Below, piece by piece: positions 16,512 to 25,321 of a stretch of 64,000 nt of DNA; position 1 is the stretch's first letter, and every line of letters starts with the position of its first letter. The DNA lies in NCBI GenBank assembly GCA_000014925.1, contig CP000474.1, positions 1,240,001 through 1,304,000 on the forward strand, written 5' to 3'. The DNA comes from Paenarthrobacter aurescens TC1. GTDB taxonomy: Bacteria; Actinomycetota; Actinomycetes; Actinomycetales; Micrococcaceae. Made by a program: the position numbers and the translations under genes. The notes under the pieces are model-generated. The model was not told the origin of the DNA and did no database searches. It saw nothing but the letters and a program-made list of their open reading frames with translations.

Positions 16512-17765
16512 GTGAGCAACTCTCCGGCTTTGGCCCGCCGACTGGGCACGTTCGACGCATCGCTGATCGGCTTAGGGTCCATGATCGGTGCCGGTGTTTT
16601 CGCAGCCTTCACCCCAGCCGCTGCAGCCGCGGGATCAGGACTGCTCATCGGTTTGGTAGTGGCCGCGTTCGTCGCGTTCTGCAATGCCACGTCCTCAGCC
16701 CAGCTCGCTGCGGCGTATCCGACCTCCGGCGGTACCTATATATACGGTCGTGAACGACTCGGCCCTTGGCCCGGGTTTCTGGCCGGGTGGGGATTCGTCA
16801 TCGGAAAGACGGCGAGTGCCGCGGCCATGGCCATGACCTTCGCCGCCTATGCCGCACCACAAGGTTGGGAACGTGCGGTGGCGATTGCCGCCGTCGTGGT
16901 TTTGACCGCAGTGAACTATCACGGGGTGACGCGCACAGCCGGGTTGACCCGCGTGTTGGTGATAGCTGTGCTTGCTGCCCTGTCGATTGCCGTCGCAGCC
17001 GTTTGGGGTGGCTCAGGCCCTGACTTCGGCAGTTTCGTGGGGGAGGGGCTGTTGGCACACGGCTGGTACGGCATCCTGCAATCAGCGGGGCTGTTGTTCT
17101 TCGCGTTTGCGGGGTACGCAAGGATCGCGACGATGGGTGAGGAAGTCCGCGAGCCCAAGCGCACCATACCCCGGGCGATCGGCATTGCCTTGGGAATCAC
17201 CATTGTCATCTACGCTGCCATAGCGGTTACTTTGCTGGCGGCTCTGGGCCCCGAAGGCGTGGCTGCTACACCGACGCCGTTGGCCGATGCCGTGAGTGCC
17301 GGCACCTGGGCGTGGGTTGCGCCCGTAGTCCGCGTTGGTGCTGCTGTAGCCTCTCTGGGTGCGCTGCTGGCACTCATCGCAGGACTTGGAAGGACGAGCC
17401 TGGCCATGGCCCGCGAACACGATCTGCCGCACTGGCTCTCCGCAGTACATCCCCGCTATAAAGTCCCGCATCGTGCCGAGGTCACGCTAGCCGTGGTGAT
17501 CTGTGTAATTATTGCGGTGGCTGATCTCCGCGGCGCAATCGGCTTCTCATCATTCGGAGTGCTGCTCTACTACTTGGTGGCTAACATCGCCGCCTACACG
17601 CAGCCGTCCCAGGACCGCCGCTACCCGAAGTTCCTGCAAGTGGCGGGCGGTATTGCCTGCGTGGTCCTTGTTGTCACTTTGCCGCCTGTGTCTGCCGCTT
17701 TGGGTGTGCTGATGTTCGCGGTTGGCATTGCGTACAGGGTCATCCGGTTGAGGGTCAGCCGCTAG
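16512..17765 (+). CDS. APC-family amino acid permease
   Basis: This 417-residue integral membrane protein has the APC start GLGSMIGAGVFAAFTPAA in helix 1 and YPTSGGTYIYGRERLGPWPG near residues 74-93, characteristic of amino acid/cationic amino acid permeases, with about eleven hydrophobic segments. It is 21 bp downstream of the LuxR-type regulator, so the regulator may respond to the transported amino acid. The start is GTG at 16512. Its stop TAG shares the tetranucleotide CTAG with the stop of the convergent MFS gene. Substrate unknown. Confidence 0.88.
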   Translation: MSNSPALARRLGTFDASLIGLGSMIGAGVFAAFTPAAAAAGSGLLIGLVVAAFVAFCNATSSAQLAAAYPTSGGTYIYGRERLGPWPGFLAGWGFVIGKTASAAAMAMTFAAYAAPQGWERAVAIAAVVVLTAVNYHGVTRTAGLTRVLVIAVLAALSIAVAAVWGGSGPDFGSFVGEGLLAHGWYGILQSAGLLFFAFAGYARIATMGEEVREPKRTIPRAIGIALGITIVIYAAIAVTLLAALGPEGVAATPTPLADAVSAGTWAWVAPVVRVGAAVASLGALLALIAGLGRTSLAMAREHDLPHWLSAVHPRYKVPHRAEVTLAVVICVIIAVADLRGAIGFSSFGVLLYYLVANIAAYTQPSQDRRYPKFLQVAGGIACVVLVVTLPPVSAALGVLMFAVGIAYRVIRLRVSR

Positions 17766-19048
17766 CTGATCACCTTGGCCTGGTTTGCAACCGGCAAGAA
17801 TCGGCGAATCGCAACAGCCGAGACCACAGCGAGAACGCCGGTGAAAAGCCATGGCGAGCCTGCCGCCGTCGACGACTGGTCAGCAAACTCGTAAAGAGGA
17901 GCCATGGCCGTGTTTCCGATAAGGACCATGGCGCCGCCGCAACTGGCGAGCAGTCCGTAGTAGGCGCCGGTCGGCCGGCCACCGGCGAAGTCCATGACGA
18001 GCCTCATCGCAGTAGGAGTCGCGCACATGTTGCCGAGGCAGAGCCCGGTGACCAGAGCCAGCGCGGGTAGTACCGGCACGGTTGCGATCGGTGGCTGAGT
18101 AGCCAGCACAGCGACCGCTGCGAATCCGGTGGCCTTCAGGCTCAGGCCCAAGGTGAGTGCATTGCGCTCACCGAACCGGCGCATAAGCTTGGCGATCGGC
18201 CACTGCAAGGTGACCGTCAAGAGCGAAGCGTAAGCGAACACGAAGCCGAGAGCACCGGCGTCGAGTCCGCTGCGTCGAAGCTCCACCGGTAAGCCGAAGT
18301 ACAACTGGTTGTGGGCCAAAAGGCTGACACTGAAAAAGCACGCGAACGCCACAAAGCGCTTATCCCGCAAGCAAGCCAAAAGCTGGTGTTTCGGTACCGA
18401 CTTGAGGTGGTCGTGTCCGCGCTTCCCGTCACGTGGCAGGAAACGCCAAAAGATCAACGCCATGATCGCGAAGATCCCAGAGGCAACGTAAAGGGACACT
18501 TCGAAGCCGAAACCCAAGAGGAGGCTTCCGAGTAACGGCCCTGCCACTGCACCGAACTCACCGACGATTACCAGCGAAGCGAAGAGGGTGGGGCGGTGCT
18601 TCCCGGAAGGCGCTCGCCGTTCCTCCGCAGCCGCCACCAGGCTTTCGAGCGCCGGCGAAAACAATGCGCCACCGATTCCTGTGACGATTGCGCCCGCCAG
18701 AAAGAGGTTGAAATTATCGGCCGCGGCCAAGAGCAAGTAGCCGCACACGCGGACGACGCACCCCGCCACCATCGTGTACCGGGCGCCCCACCGGTCCGAG
18801 ATGGCGCCACCCGCCAGGAACATTCCTTGCTGAGCGAAGGTCCGGGCTCCCAGGACGACGCCAATGGCAACTGCGCTCATGGCGAAGTCGTTGGCCATAG
18901 TGAGTGCGATGAACGGCACCACGGAATAGAACCCGATGTTGAAGATGAGCTGGCTGGACAGCAGAAGTTTCGGATTGGGTCTGGCCGGTGGTGCGCCCAG
19001 TTCCTCGGTAAGGAGCGGTGTTTCTGCGGAACTGGTGGCGGGTTTCAT
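17762..19048 (-). CDS. Major facilitator superfamily transporter
   Basis: This 428-residue protein has about twelve hydrophobic segments and the MFS loop 2-3 motif GGAISDRWGARYTMVAG near residues 80-96. The overall pattern (LTMANDFAMSAVAIGVVLGA, then RTFAQQGMF) resembles drug/metabolite efflux permeases. The ATG at 19048 follows AAGGAAAG. A symmetrical operator-like sequence lies about 30 bp upstream and a phased heptamer array about 220 bp upstream, in the same orientation relative to this gene as the array before the LuxR-type regulator. It may be in the same regulon. The stop codon overlaps that of the convergent APC permease. Confidence 0.85.
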   Translation of the reverse strand: MKPATSSAETPLLTEELGAPPARPNPKLLLSSQLIFNIGFYSVVPFIALTMANDFAMSAVAIGVVLGARTFAQQGMFLAGGAISDRWGARYTMVAGCVVRVCGYLLLAAADNFNLFLAGAIVTGIGGALFSPALESLVAAAEERRAPSGKHRPTLFASLVIVGEFGAVAGPLLGSLLLGFGFEVSLYVASGIFAIMALIFWRFLPRDGKRGHDHLKSVPKHQLLACLRDKRFVAFACFFSVSLLAHNQLYFGLPVELRRSGLDAGALGFVFAYASLLTVTLQWPIAKLMRRFGERNALTLGLSLKATGFAAVAVLATQPPIATVPVLPALALVTGLCLGNMCATPTAMRLVMDFAGGRPTGAYYGLLASCGGAMVLIGNTAMAPLYEFADQSSTAAGSPWLFTGVLAVVSAVAIRRFLPVANQAKVIS

Positions 19049-19077
19049 GAACGGCTTTCCTTGGCGGCGACTCGTTC

Positions 19078-19099
19078 GAGATTATCAATAATCGTTCTC
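19078..19099 (-). promoter_or_regulatory. Operator-like palindrome upstream of the MFS gene
   Basis: A perfect inverted repeat GATTAT-CA-ATAATC (19080-19093) lies inside a wider imperfect palindrome starting GAGATTAT and ending TTCTC, 30-50 bp upstream of the MFS start. Its AT-rich form resembles Fur/Zur-family boxes only loosely. The binding protein is not identified. Confidence 0.45.
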
Positions 19100-19134
19100 G
19101 TTAACCCCTGTGACGACTTACAGCGTTCCGGCTG

Positions 19135-19179
19135 GGCACGGCCCCACCCGGGGGTTGTCAGATGGGGCCGCGCCGTGCC
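19135..19179. terminator. GC-rich stem-loop between the array and the MFS gene
   Basis: GGCACGG and CCCCA pair with TGGGG and CCGTGCC, leaving a bulge of five bases in one arm and a 16-base loop. There is no T-tract. It could end leftward transcription from the hydrolase gene before the MFS promoter. Confidence 0.4.
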
Positions 19180-19267
19180 TCATACGCCAGGAACGGGTGG
19201 GGCTCCCGCCGGACACCGGGACTCCCGCTCCAGAGGCACATGAAGAGACTATGGGCGGTTTCCGGCA

Positions 19268-19359
19268 CTAGGTGTCAGAAGCCGGCTACTAGGTGGCAAA
19301 TACGACGCAATTAGGGGTTGCCCGAGGAAAATTAGGTGCTCTTCGGGACCGGCTAGGGG
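19268..19359 (+). repeat. Second phased array of CTAGG-type heptamers
   Basis: CTAGG or TTAGG followed by TG or GG starts at 19268, 19289, 19311, 19332 and 19353, that is every 21, 22, 21 and 21 bp. Copy 2 (ACTAGGTGGCAAA) matches the start-proximal strong copy of the first array (13855-13859, read on the minus strand). Copy 4 (AAATTAGGTGCTC) matches the copy at 13791. Copy 5 (CTAGGGG) matches the copy at 13770. The two arrays are therefore related by descent and not just by a short consensus. This one lies between the hydrolase stop and the MFS start, pointing toward the MFS gene the way the first points toward the LuxR-type gene. Confidence 0.8.
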
Positions 19360-19412
19360 TTTGAGCCGAAGACGTGCGGTGCGGGAGGGGCTGCGCCGGC
19401 TGACCCAGCGCG

Positions 19413-19979
19413 CTAACCCTGCACCGAGAGACCTGCCGCAAACGCCGTCAGCAGATTGCGTCCTTCCTGCCAGTCCGCCAATCCGCTCGCTGAATTGATG
19501 TGCCCACGGGGACCGATATCGATCTGGGAAGCACCCCACGTGTCTGCGAACTCCCGTGAACGCTCGGGGGTGCAATAGGGGTCGTTCCTGCTGGTGGCCA
19601 GGACGGTTGGAATGGGAATGCGGCCGTACAAGTCGTCACCGAAACGAGGGCCACTCTCAGGGTAATTGGGGCCAAAAGGATCCGGGACTGCTACAAGAAA
19701 CAGCCCTGCCACGCGGCCTGCGTTCGCGAGACTCCACTGCGCAGCGACAAGGCAGCCCAGGCTGTGCGTGACCAAGACGGGTTTGGTATCTCCCACGGCC
19801 GCGTCCAAAGCTGCAACCCAGTCGTCGACTTCTGGCTGATCCCAAGAAGCTGGAGCAATCCGTTTCCAATCGGTGCTGGACCGCTCCCAGTGCGACTGCC
19901 AGTGGTCAGCATCCGAGCCGTTGATACCTGGAACTACCACCACGTGCATTGGAGCCTCCGAACTAGCCGTCGGCAACAT
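19413..19979 (-). CDS. RBBP9/YdeN-family serine hydrolase
   Basis: This 188-residue alpha/beta hydrolase has VVVPGINGSDADHWQSHWE at the N-terminus, the nucleophile elbow THSLGC near residue 71, an SRNDPYC acid motif, and the catalytic His in RGHINSASG, which is the layout of RBBP9/YdeN small hydrolases. It is cytoplasmic, with no signal peptide; the natural ester or amide substrate is unknown for the family. The start ATG at 19979 has a strong GGGAGG site. It lies downstream of UDP-glucose dehydrogenase on the opposite side of a 50-bp gap. Confidence 0.9.
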   Translation of the reverse strand: MLPTASSEAPMHVVVVPGINGSDADHWQSHWERSSTDWKRIAPASWDQPEVDDWVAALDAAVGDTKPVLVTHSLGCLVAAQWSLANAGRVAGLFLVAVPDPFGPNYPESGPRFGDDLYGRIPIPTVLATSRNDPYCTPERSREFADTWGASQIDIGPRGHINSASGLADWQEGRNLLTAFAAGLSVQG

Positions 19980-20029
19980 CGTCCTCCCGAAGGGACACCG
20001 ACGCTAGATGTGGAGGAGGTTCAGTCAGG

Positions 20030-21415
20030 TTAGCGTGCCGCGTGCTTCTTCCTATCCGCGCGCTTCGCCTCGCCGTTCTCCGCGGCAACAACCGAAGCGC
20101 CCGTCCCCAACCCGCGGACGGTCCACCCCGCACTCCGCCAGGCCTCAGCGTCCAGTACGTTGCGAGCGTCCAGCACCATCCGGCGTCGTACTAACGTGCC
20201 AACTTCAGAAGGCGAAAGCGAAACGTATTCGTCCCATTCGGTGAGCAGCAGGACCAGCTCTGCGCCTTCGAGGGCGCGCTTGGTAGAGGCTTCGAAGCGG
20301 ATCTGTGGGTAGCGGATCCAAGCGTTGTTGATGGCTTTGGGATCGGTGACGGTCACGTGTGCGCCGGCTGCGGCGAGTTGCTGGGCGACGTCCAAGGCGG
20401 GGGAGTCGCGGATGTCGTCGGTGTCGGGCTTGAAAGCGGCGCCGAGGATGGTCACCGTGCGGCCGGACAGGAAACCACGGCACATTTCGCGGGCCACCTC
20501 CACGGCGCGGGAACGCTGGTCCAGGTTCACCGAATCAACCAAGCCCATCCACTCATCCACGGACGGCACAGAGAGTTCGCGCGCCTGGGCACGGAAAGAG
20601 CGGATGTCCTTGGGCAGGCAGCCGCCGCCGAAGCCAAGCCCGGCATGCAGGTACCGGTTGCCGATGCGCGGATCCAGGCCCATCGCCTCGCTCAGCTCGC
20701 TCACGTCAGCGCCGGACGCGTCGCACAGCTCAGCCATCGCATTGATGAAGCTGACCTTTGTGGCCAGGAACGCGTTCGACGCCGACTTGATCAGCTCCGC
20801 CGTCGCAAAATTGCAGACCAGACGCGGGATGCCGGCGCAGATCAGCGGCTCGTACACGGAGTCCAACACAGCGGTAACAGGCGCACCGGCGGCAGCACCC
20901 TTGCCGCCGGGAACGCCGTAAACCAGGCGATCGGGAACCAGGGAATCCTTGACGGCCGTGCCCTGGCGCAGGAACTCAGGGTTCCAGCCGAGCAGCACGT
21001 CCGAGCGTCGGGCCAGAACCGCGCGGAGCGTTTCCACCGTGCCTACTGGCACCGTTGATTTACCGACGACGGCGGCACCCTTGGCCAGGTGCGGCAGGAG
21101 GCTCTTCGTAGCGCCCATGAGGTAGGAGAGGTCGGCTGTATCGGATGTCTTGGACTGCGGGGTACCGACGCAAAGGAAGTGCACCTGGGCATCGGCAGCA
21201 GCGGCAAAGTCCGTGGTGAAAACGAGGCGGCCGGTGGTGCGGCCGTCTTTGAGGAGCTCGTCCAGGCCAGGCTCATGGAAGGGCGCCATGGCCTTGTTGA
21301 GCTGCTCAACCTTGGAGGAGTCGACGTCGATGCCCACCACGGTGTGGCCCATCGAAGCGAGCGTTGCGGCGTGGACTGCGCCGAGGTAGCCGCAACCGAT
21401 CACGGAGATCTTCAT
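20030..21415 (-). CDS. ugd: UDP-glucose 6-dehydrogenase
   Basis: This 461-residue enzyme starts MKISVIGCGYLGAVHAATLA, an NAD-binding motif. The FLATKVSFINAMAELCDASG helix and the catalytic-cysteine block GLGFGGGCLPKD (about residues 260-271) follow, then the C-terminal NAD/UDP-binding domain with ILGAAFKPDTDDIRDSPAL. It oxidises UDP-glucose to UDP-glucuronate for envelope polysaccharides. The ATG at 21415 follows AAAGGACC and overlaps the stop of the upstream glycosyltransferase by 4 bp (ATGA), so the two are translationally coupled. The C-terminus carries an extra basic Ala/Lys tail (AENGEAKRADRKKHAAR). Confidence 0.95.
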   Translation of the reverse strand: MKISVIGCGYLGAVHAATLASMGHTVVGIDVDSSKVEQLNKAMAPFHEPGLDELLKDGRTTGRLVFTTDFAAAADAQVHFLCVGTPQSKTSDTADLSYLMGATKSLLPHLAKGAAVVGKSTVPVGTVETLRAVLARRSDVLLGWNPEFLRQGTAVKDSLVPDRLVYGVPGGKGAAAGAPVTAVLDSVYEPLICAGIPRLVCNFATAELIKSASNAFLATKVSFINAMAELCDASGADVSELSEAMGLDPRIGNRYLHAGLGFGGGCLPKDIRSFRAQARELSVPSVDEWMGLVDSVNLDQRSRAVEVAREMCRGFLSGRTVTILGAAFKPDTDDIRDSPALDVAQQLAAAGAHVTVTDPKAINNAWIRYPQIRFEASTKRALEGAELVLLLTEWDEYVSLSPSEVGTLVRRRMVLDARNVLDAEAWRSAGWTVRGLGTGASVVAAENGEAKRADRKKHAAR

Positions 21416-22581
21416 GACGAGGGTCCTTTGCTTGAGGTGAATTCGCTGGGCCCGGTTGTTCCGCTGGGCACGCCGGAGATGACTTCGTAGTAGTGGCGCA
21501 CCAGATCCGCGCTGAGGACAGGCCATGTCCGCCCCTGGACCGAAGCGGTTGCTGCCGTTGCGAACGCCCGGCGCTTGGCGTCGTCGCCAATCAGGTCCTG
21601 CACATAACCGCGCAGCTGGGCAAGGTTTCCGGGTTCATACAGCCAGCCCGTGCGTGAGTTCTCCACGAGATCCAAGGGGCCGCCACGGCCGGTCGCCACC
21701 ACGGGAACGCCCGATGCCATGGCTTCCTGGATGGTCTGGCAGAAGGTTTCGAACTCGCCTGGATGGACAAAGAGGTCAAAGCTCGCGACGGCCTGCGCCA
21801 GTGCCTCTCCGCCAAGGAAACCGGCGAAATGTGCGTTCGGCAGAGCTGCTTGAAGAGCTTCCCTTTGCGGGCCATCGCCAACGATGACCAGCTTCGTGTT
21901 CGGCAAATCTGCCAGCACAGCGAGATCCTCAACCTGCTTCTCAACAGCGAGACGGCCGACGTAGCCGATGATGCGGTGACCATCGGGCGCTACCGAGCTG
22001 CGCCACGCCGTCGAGCGTTTTGCGGGATTGAAGCGCGCGGTATCCACACCGCGGCGCCACATGTCCACGCGCAGGATGCCGCGCCCGCGCAACTGGTTCA
22101 GCGCGAACGTAGACGGCACAAGGGTTCGGGTGGCCAGAAGGTGGATGTTGTCCACACGGTTCCAGGCCCAGTTCTCCAGGAACGGCACGCCATAGCGGGC
22201 GGCGTAGCTGGGAACCTCGGTTTGGTAGATCGCGACAGTCGGGATGCCGAGCTGATGGGCGGCCTGCACGGCACGCCAGCCGAGGACGAACGGGGAAGCG
22301 AGGTGAACAACGTCGGGGGAGAAATCGGCAAGGATTCGCTTGACCCGATTCACACCACCCAACGCAACCCGCACATTCGTGTAACCGGCCAGCGGCACCG
22401 AAGGAAGCCGGTGCACATACGCACCCTTCTCGACGCTCGAAACATCAGTGTCCGACGTCGACGGCGCGATCACCATCACCTCATCTCCGCGCTCCTGCAG
22501 ATGCTCCAGCACCCGCAGTATCGAATGGGTTACCCCATTCATCAGTGGCAGGAATGATTCGGCGACGATTGCGATCCTCAC
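21412..22581 (-). CDS. GT4 glycosyltransferase (GDP-mannose-dependent mannosyltransferase-like)
   Basis: The GTG at 22581 gives a 389-residue protein: MRIAIVAESFLPLMNGVTHS (glycine-rich acceptor loop), then the donor domain with IGYVGRLAVEKQVEDLAVLA and the EX7E motif in GEFETFCQTIQEAMASG. This matches GT4 enzymes of the MgtA/PimB-like group that mannosylate glycolipids in actinobacteria. The frame stays open to 22809, but the extra residues look non-coding. It forms an operon with ugd through a 4-bp overlap, so UDP-glucuronate and mannose may go into one glycolipid or capsule; that link is inference. Confidence 0.85.
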   Translation of the reverse strand: MRIAIVAESFLPLMNGVTHSILRVLEHLQERGDEVMVIAPSTSDTDVSSVEKGAYVHRLPSVPLAGYTNVRVALGGVNRVKRILADFSPDVVHLASPFVLGWRAVQAAHQLGIPTVAIYQTEVPSYAARYGVPFLENWAWNRVDNIHLLATRTLVPSTFALNQLRGRGILRVDMWRRGVDTARFNPAKRSTAWRSSVAPDGHRIIGYVGRLAVEKQVEDLAVLADLPNTKLVIVGDGPQREALQAALPNAHFAGFLGGEALAQAVASFDLFVHPGEFETFCQTIQEAMASGVPVVATGRGGPLDLVENSRTGWLYEPGNLAQLRGYVQDLIGDDAKRRAFATAATASVQGRTWPVLSADLVRHYYEVISGVPSGTTGPSEFTSSKGPSS

Positions 22582-23247
22582 GCCTACAACGGTGGTCGCG
22601 GTGGTTGGCTTTGTGGGTTCGAACGGGTGGCTTGTGGGGGAAGAGTGGGTTAACAGGTGGGGGTCATGTTTGTCATTGACTCCTGGGACCGTGGCGCCCT
22701 GACTGGCACTGTTTGCCCTTAGGAGCCGTCTGTGCGCGCCTGGTTGAATACGTACGACCCGGAGGTGGGGCATCTCCGGAGATGGCTGATGTAGGGGATG
22801 GCTTGTCATCGGCGGTGCGTCTCGCCTGTCCTACCGCGGCGGTTGCCGTGATCCATTCTGTCCCCAGGGACCACAGCCTCTGTAGTTGACGTGAAGGCGG
22901 ATGCGAATTAACTTACGGCGCCACCGCTGAAGGATCCGCCCTGAAACGGTTGACATCGCCAGGTCCTCGGCCTCGGCCGTTTCCGCCAGGCGGATTCGGT
23001 AGTTGACGGCTCTCCACACCACCGGTTCGAGCGAACGCGATATGAATACCCGCGTTGAGACGAACGACCTAGAAAACGATGGCTGCGCCGGCACTTTAGT
23101 CTGAGATCGTCGCGGGAGTGCTGCAACCTTGTTCCGGGCCTGATGGATCCGTGTGGGGATCTGGGGAGCCGAAACTCACCAATTGCTGGCAGGATACCCG
23201 GGTAGCGGTTTGTAACTAAGTCTTTTCCCATGAGCGTCTACCAACAA
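22582..23247. other. 666-bp stretch with no recognised gene
   Basis: Short open frames on both strands here look like chance frames, with many Arg/Pro/Ser and no family resemblance. The stretch separates the glycosyltransferase operon from the Septu-like pair and must contain the glycosyltransferase promoter. No tRNA, terminator with T-tract or insertion-sequence end was seen. Confidence 0.5.
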
Positions 23248-23886
23248 CTATGTGATAGGGAGCGGGACCCCGGCATTAACTAATAGGGCTTTAACCATTG
23301 ATTCATACTCACCTGATGCAAGTTCTTCATGAATAAGACCAAGTGCACTTTCTTTCAAGATCGGGCTAGATGCTCGCCAAGAGACAATAAGTGAATGGAC
23401 GTGGTTGATGCGGCGCTTCCGGGCACGAACCAAGCCCTCATGGTTAAGTCCAAGTTCAAGAAGCGTGTATTTCCCACGCTCTGATCCTTTCTCAAATAAA
23501 AGATCCCCAAAAAAGTAAAAATGATCAGCAGGATTATCAAGAAAAGGGTTAATGAACGGCAAGTCCTCACTGAACTTGTCACTCTTACTAGAATTACACC
23601 GCGGGCAAGCAATTGTGAGGTTCTCCCACTCGACCACGAGATCGGGGTAGCGGGCACGAGGTCGGTAATGCTCGATATTGGCGGCCGAAACTTGGGCAAT
23701 GTGACTGTCGCAATAGGCGCAGCGTCCCTGCGTCTCTTGAGTTAGCGACTCGCGAATTGCAGGTCGGGTCCACGGTGTTAGCTTCCTAGTCGAGTCGGAG
23801 CCTAGAGATTTCACATAGTCCTGAGTCCATCGCACTTTATTCTTAGTTACTACTTCGGGCTCGGGCAGTTTTTTCAAAGCCCTCAA
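23248..23886 (-). CDS. ptuB: HNH endonuclease of a Septu-like defence pair (PtuB-like)
   Basis: This 212-residue protein has an HNH nuclease core near residues 55-100: GRCAYCDSHIA, IEHYRPRARYP, WENLTIACPRCNSSK. Two CxxC pairs bind zinc and the EHYRP histidine is catalytic. This matches the TIGR02646 family, which includes PtuB and retron-associated HNH effectors. It overlaps the AAA ATPase gene by 4 bp (ATGA), the usual ptuAB order. In Septu systems PtuA and PtuB form a complex that degrades nucleic acid during phage infection. No reverse transcriptase or retron ncRNA was seen, so this is a stand-alone pair. The gene is clearly AT-richer than its neighbours, consistent with horizontal transfer. 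Confidence 0.85.
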   Translation of the reverse strand: MRALKKLPEPEVVTKNKVRWTQDYVKSLGSDSTRKLTPWTRPAIRESLTQETQGRCAYCDSHIAQVSAANIEHYRPRARYPDLVVEWENLTIACPRCNSSKSDKFSEDLPFINPFLDNPADHFYFFGDLLFEKGSERGKYTLLELGLNHEGLVRARKRRINHVHSLIVSWRASSPILKESALGLIHEELASGEYESMVKALLVNAGVPLPIT

Positions 23887-25217
23887 TGCTGTCCACCTTC
23901 ATTGGTGCGGCTTACAACTACGTCAACAGCAGAAGGTAGTTCGGATGAAAGACCTGCATCGATCAGTGACTTTTTCAATTGACCGAGTGTTTCGGCAGTT
24001 GGAGGACCTGAGGTGAACTTGGAAACGATGTCATTGAATCGCCGCTCGGCCCAAATTGGAATTGTGCTATCAAGTCCCAATACATCTCGCAATGTGTCCT
24101 CTGGCGAAAGCCCTGAGGTTGTGGGGTCGAATAGTCTAGCCTCAACACGGTTCTCAGCGTCGTACCCTAGAGCATAAACTCGTGCATCATCGGAAGATCG
24201 GACAATGAAGGGGCTATGAGTAGCAATTATAAACTTGACATTCGGATACGCCTTCATCAAATTTGGCATTAGTGATCGTTGCATCTCTGGATGTAAATGG
24301 TTCTCGGGTTCGTCAATGCACACAGTAAAATCACTCGAAGTGTGAGCTCTGAGCGAAATCTGCCATGTAAGCTCGAAGAGTGCACGAAGCCCGCCAGAGA
24401 GGGCATCGACGGCAAAACTTCCGGTTCTTGTCACTACCAGAATTTCCGGTGGCATGGCAATTAATCGTTCAAATCCGAGCTCCGGAGGTAGAAGCAGTCC
24501 TAGAGCCTTCTGAAATCCTTCCCACACGGCTCGGGCGTTTGAATCGGCTATTACTGAAGAATTACCTTCGCTGAAGATAGCAGCAGCGAGCAGAGCTTCT
24601 TTCATGACCAGCATGGCGGACCTGTTGGTTTGAAAGCCAAAGTATTGCGAGCGAAGTTCCTGTAAAAAGGTCTCATATAGTTCGCGAGGTGAGGGAAATT
24701 TTGCCGCATAACTTGATACGAGTTGATACCCGCTAATGCTTCGGTGAGAGTTAAGAAACACTCCATCCACATACTGTTGGCGCTGGTAGCTAACGGTAAA
24801 TTGGGCATTATTTAAATCTGGAACAAAAAGTTCAGTCTCTACATCATTCTCATAGATGAGAGATCCGACCTTCGACATTGGTGGCGTGGGGTATCCGGCT
24901 GGTCCGTACGGTCCGAATCCTGCTGGCTGCTCGGGAAGTGGTGTTGCTGGCACGTCGGAACCAACTTTAAACCGTATACTGCCTGCCTCATCCATGAAGG
25001 GTGTTCCGATCAATTGCACATTCCAGTTGAAGTGCACGCCAATAACGTTAAGTAGCGTCGTTTTTCCGGTCCCGTTGGCCCCTGTGATAATGGTAAGTGG
25101 CCGGCTTAGATCTAAGTCCATGGCGGTGAATTGACGCCAGGGCTCGACTTTCAAGGTGCGGAACGACGTTGTCTCAGCGTTTGAGGGAGGGAAGGAGCTT
25201 CCCATAGCGGTAGCCAT
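23883..25217 (-). CDS. ptuA: AAA/ABC-type ATPase of a Septu-like defence pair (PtuA-like)
   Basis: This 444-residue SMC/OLD-like ATPase has Walker A GANGTGKTTLLNVIG near residues 46-60, an ABC-type signature ALSGGLRALFELTWQ, Walker B CIDEPENHLHP and a switch His in IATHSPFIV. These are the features of PtuA-type 'AAA_21' ATPases, which oligomerise and control the HNH nuclease PtuB encoded directly downstream. The start ATG at 25217 gives an N-terminus of about 15 residues before the fold; a second in-frame ATG 12 bp later is possible. Base composition is AT-rich, like ptuB. The promoter should lie in the 104 bp before it, which contains an isolated TGACGTCA palindrome. Confidence 0.85.
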   Translation of the reverse strand: MATAMGSSFPPSNAETTSFRTLKVEPWRQFTAMDLDLSRPLTIITGANGTGKTTLLNVIGVHFNWNVQLIGTPFMDEAGSIRFKVGSDVPATPLPEQPAGFGPYGPAGYPTPPMSKVGSLIYENDVETELFVPDLNNAQFTVSYQRQQYVDGVFLNSHRSISGYQLVSSYAAKFPSPRELYETFLQELRSQYFGFQTNRSAMLVMKEALLAAAIFSEGNSSVIADSNARAVWEGFQKALGLLLPPELGFERLIAMPPEILVVTRTGSFAVDALSGGLRALFELTWQISLRAHTSSDFTVCIDEPENHLHPEMQRSLMPNLMKAYPNVKFIIATHSPFIVRSSDDARVYALGYDAENRVEARLFDPTTSGLSPEDTLRDVLGLDSTIPIWAERRFNDIVSKFTSGPPTAETLGQLKKSLIDAGLSSELPSAVDVVVSRTNEGGQH

Positions 25218-25321
25218 GTCCGTAGTCTGTTACGAAGCGGTCGTCTGGTCAAACTTGTTTCAAATTTTCTGTGTGTGACGTCATTGATCTGAATCTAATT
25301 GAAGTCGCCAGACTATAACTG

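Noticed and set aside
22831..23094. Minus-strand open frame in the gap before the Septu-like pair
   Set aside because: Composition is Arg/Ser-rich and chance-like, with no ribosome-binding site or recognisable motif.
23248..25217. Retron with PtuAB effector
   Set aside because: No reverse transcriptase gene and no convincing msr/msd-like inverted repeats around the pair.
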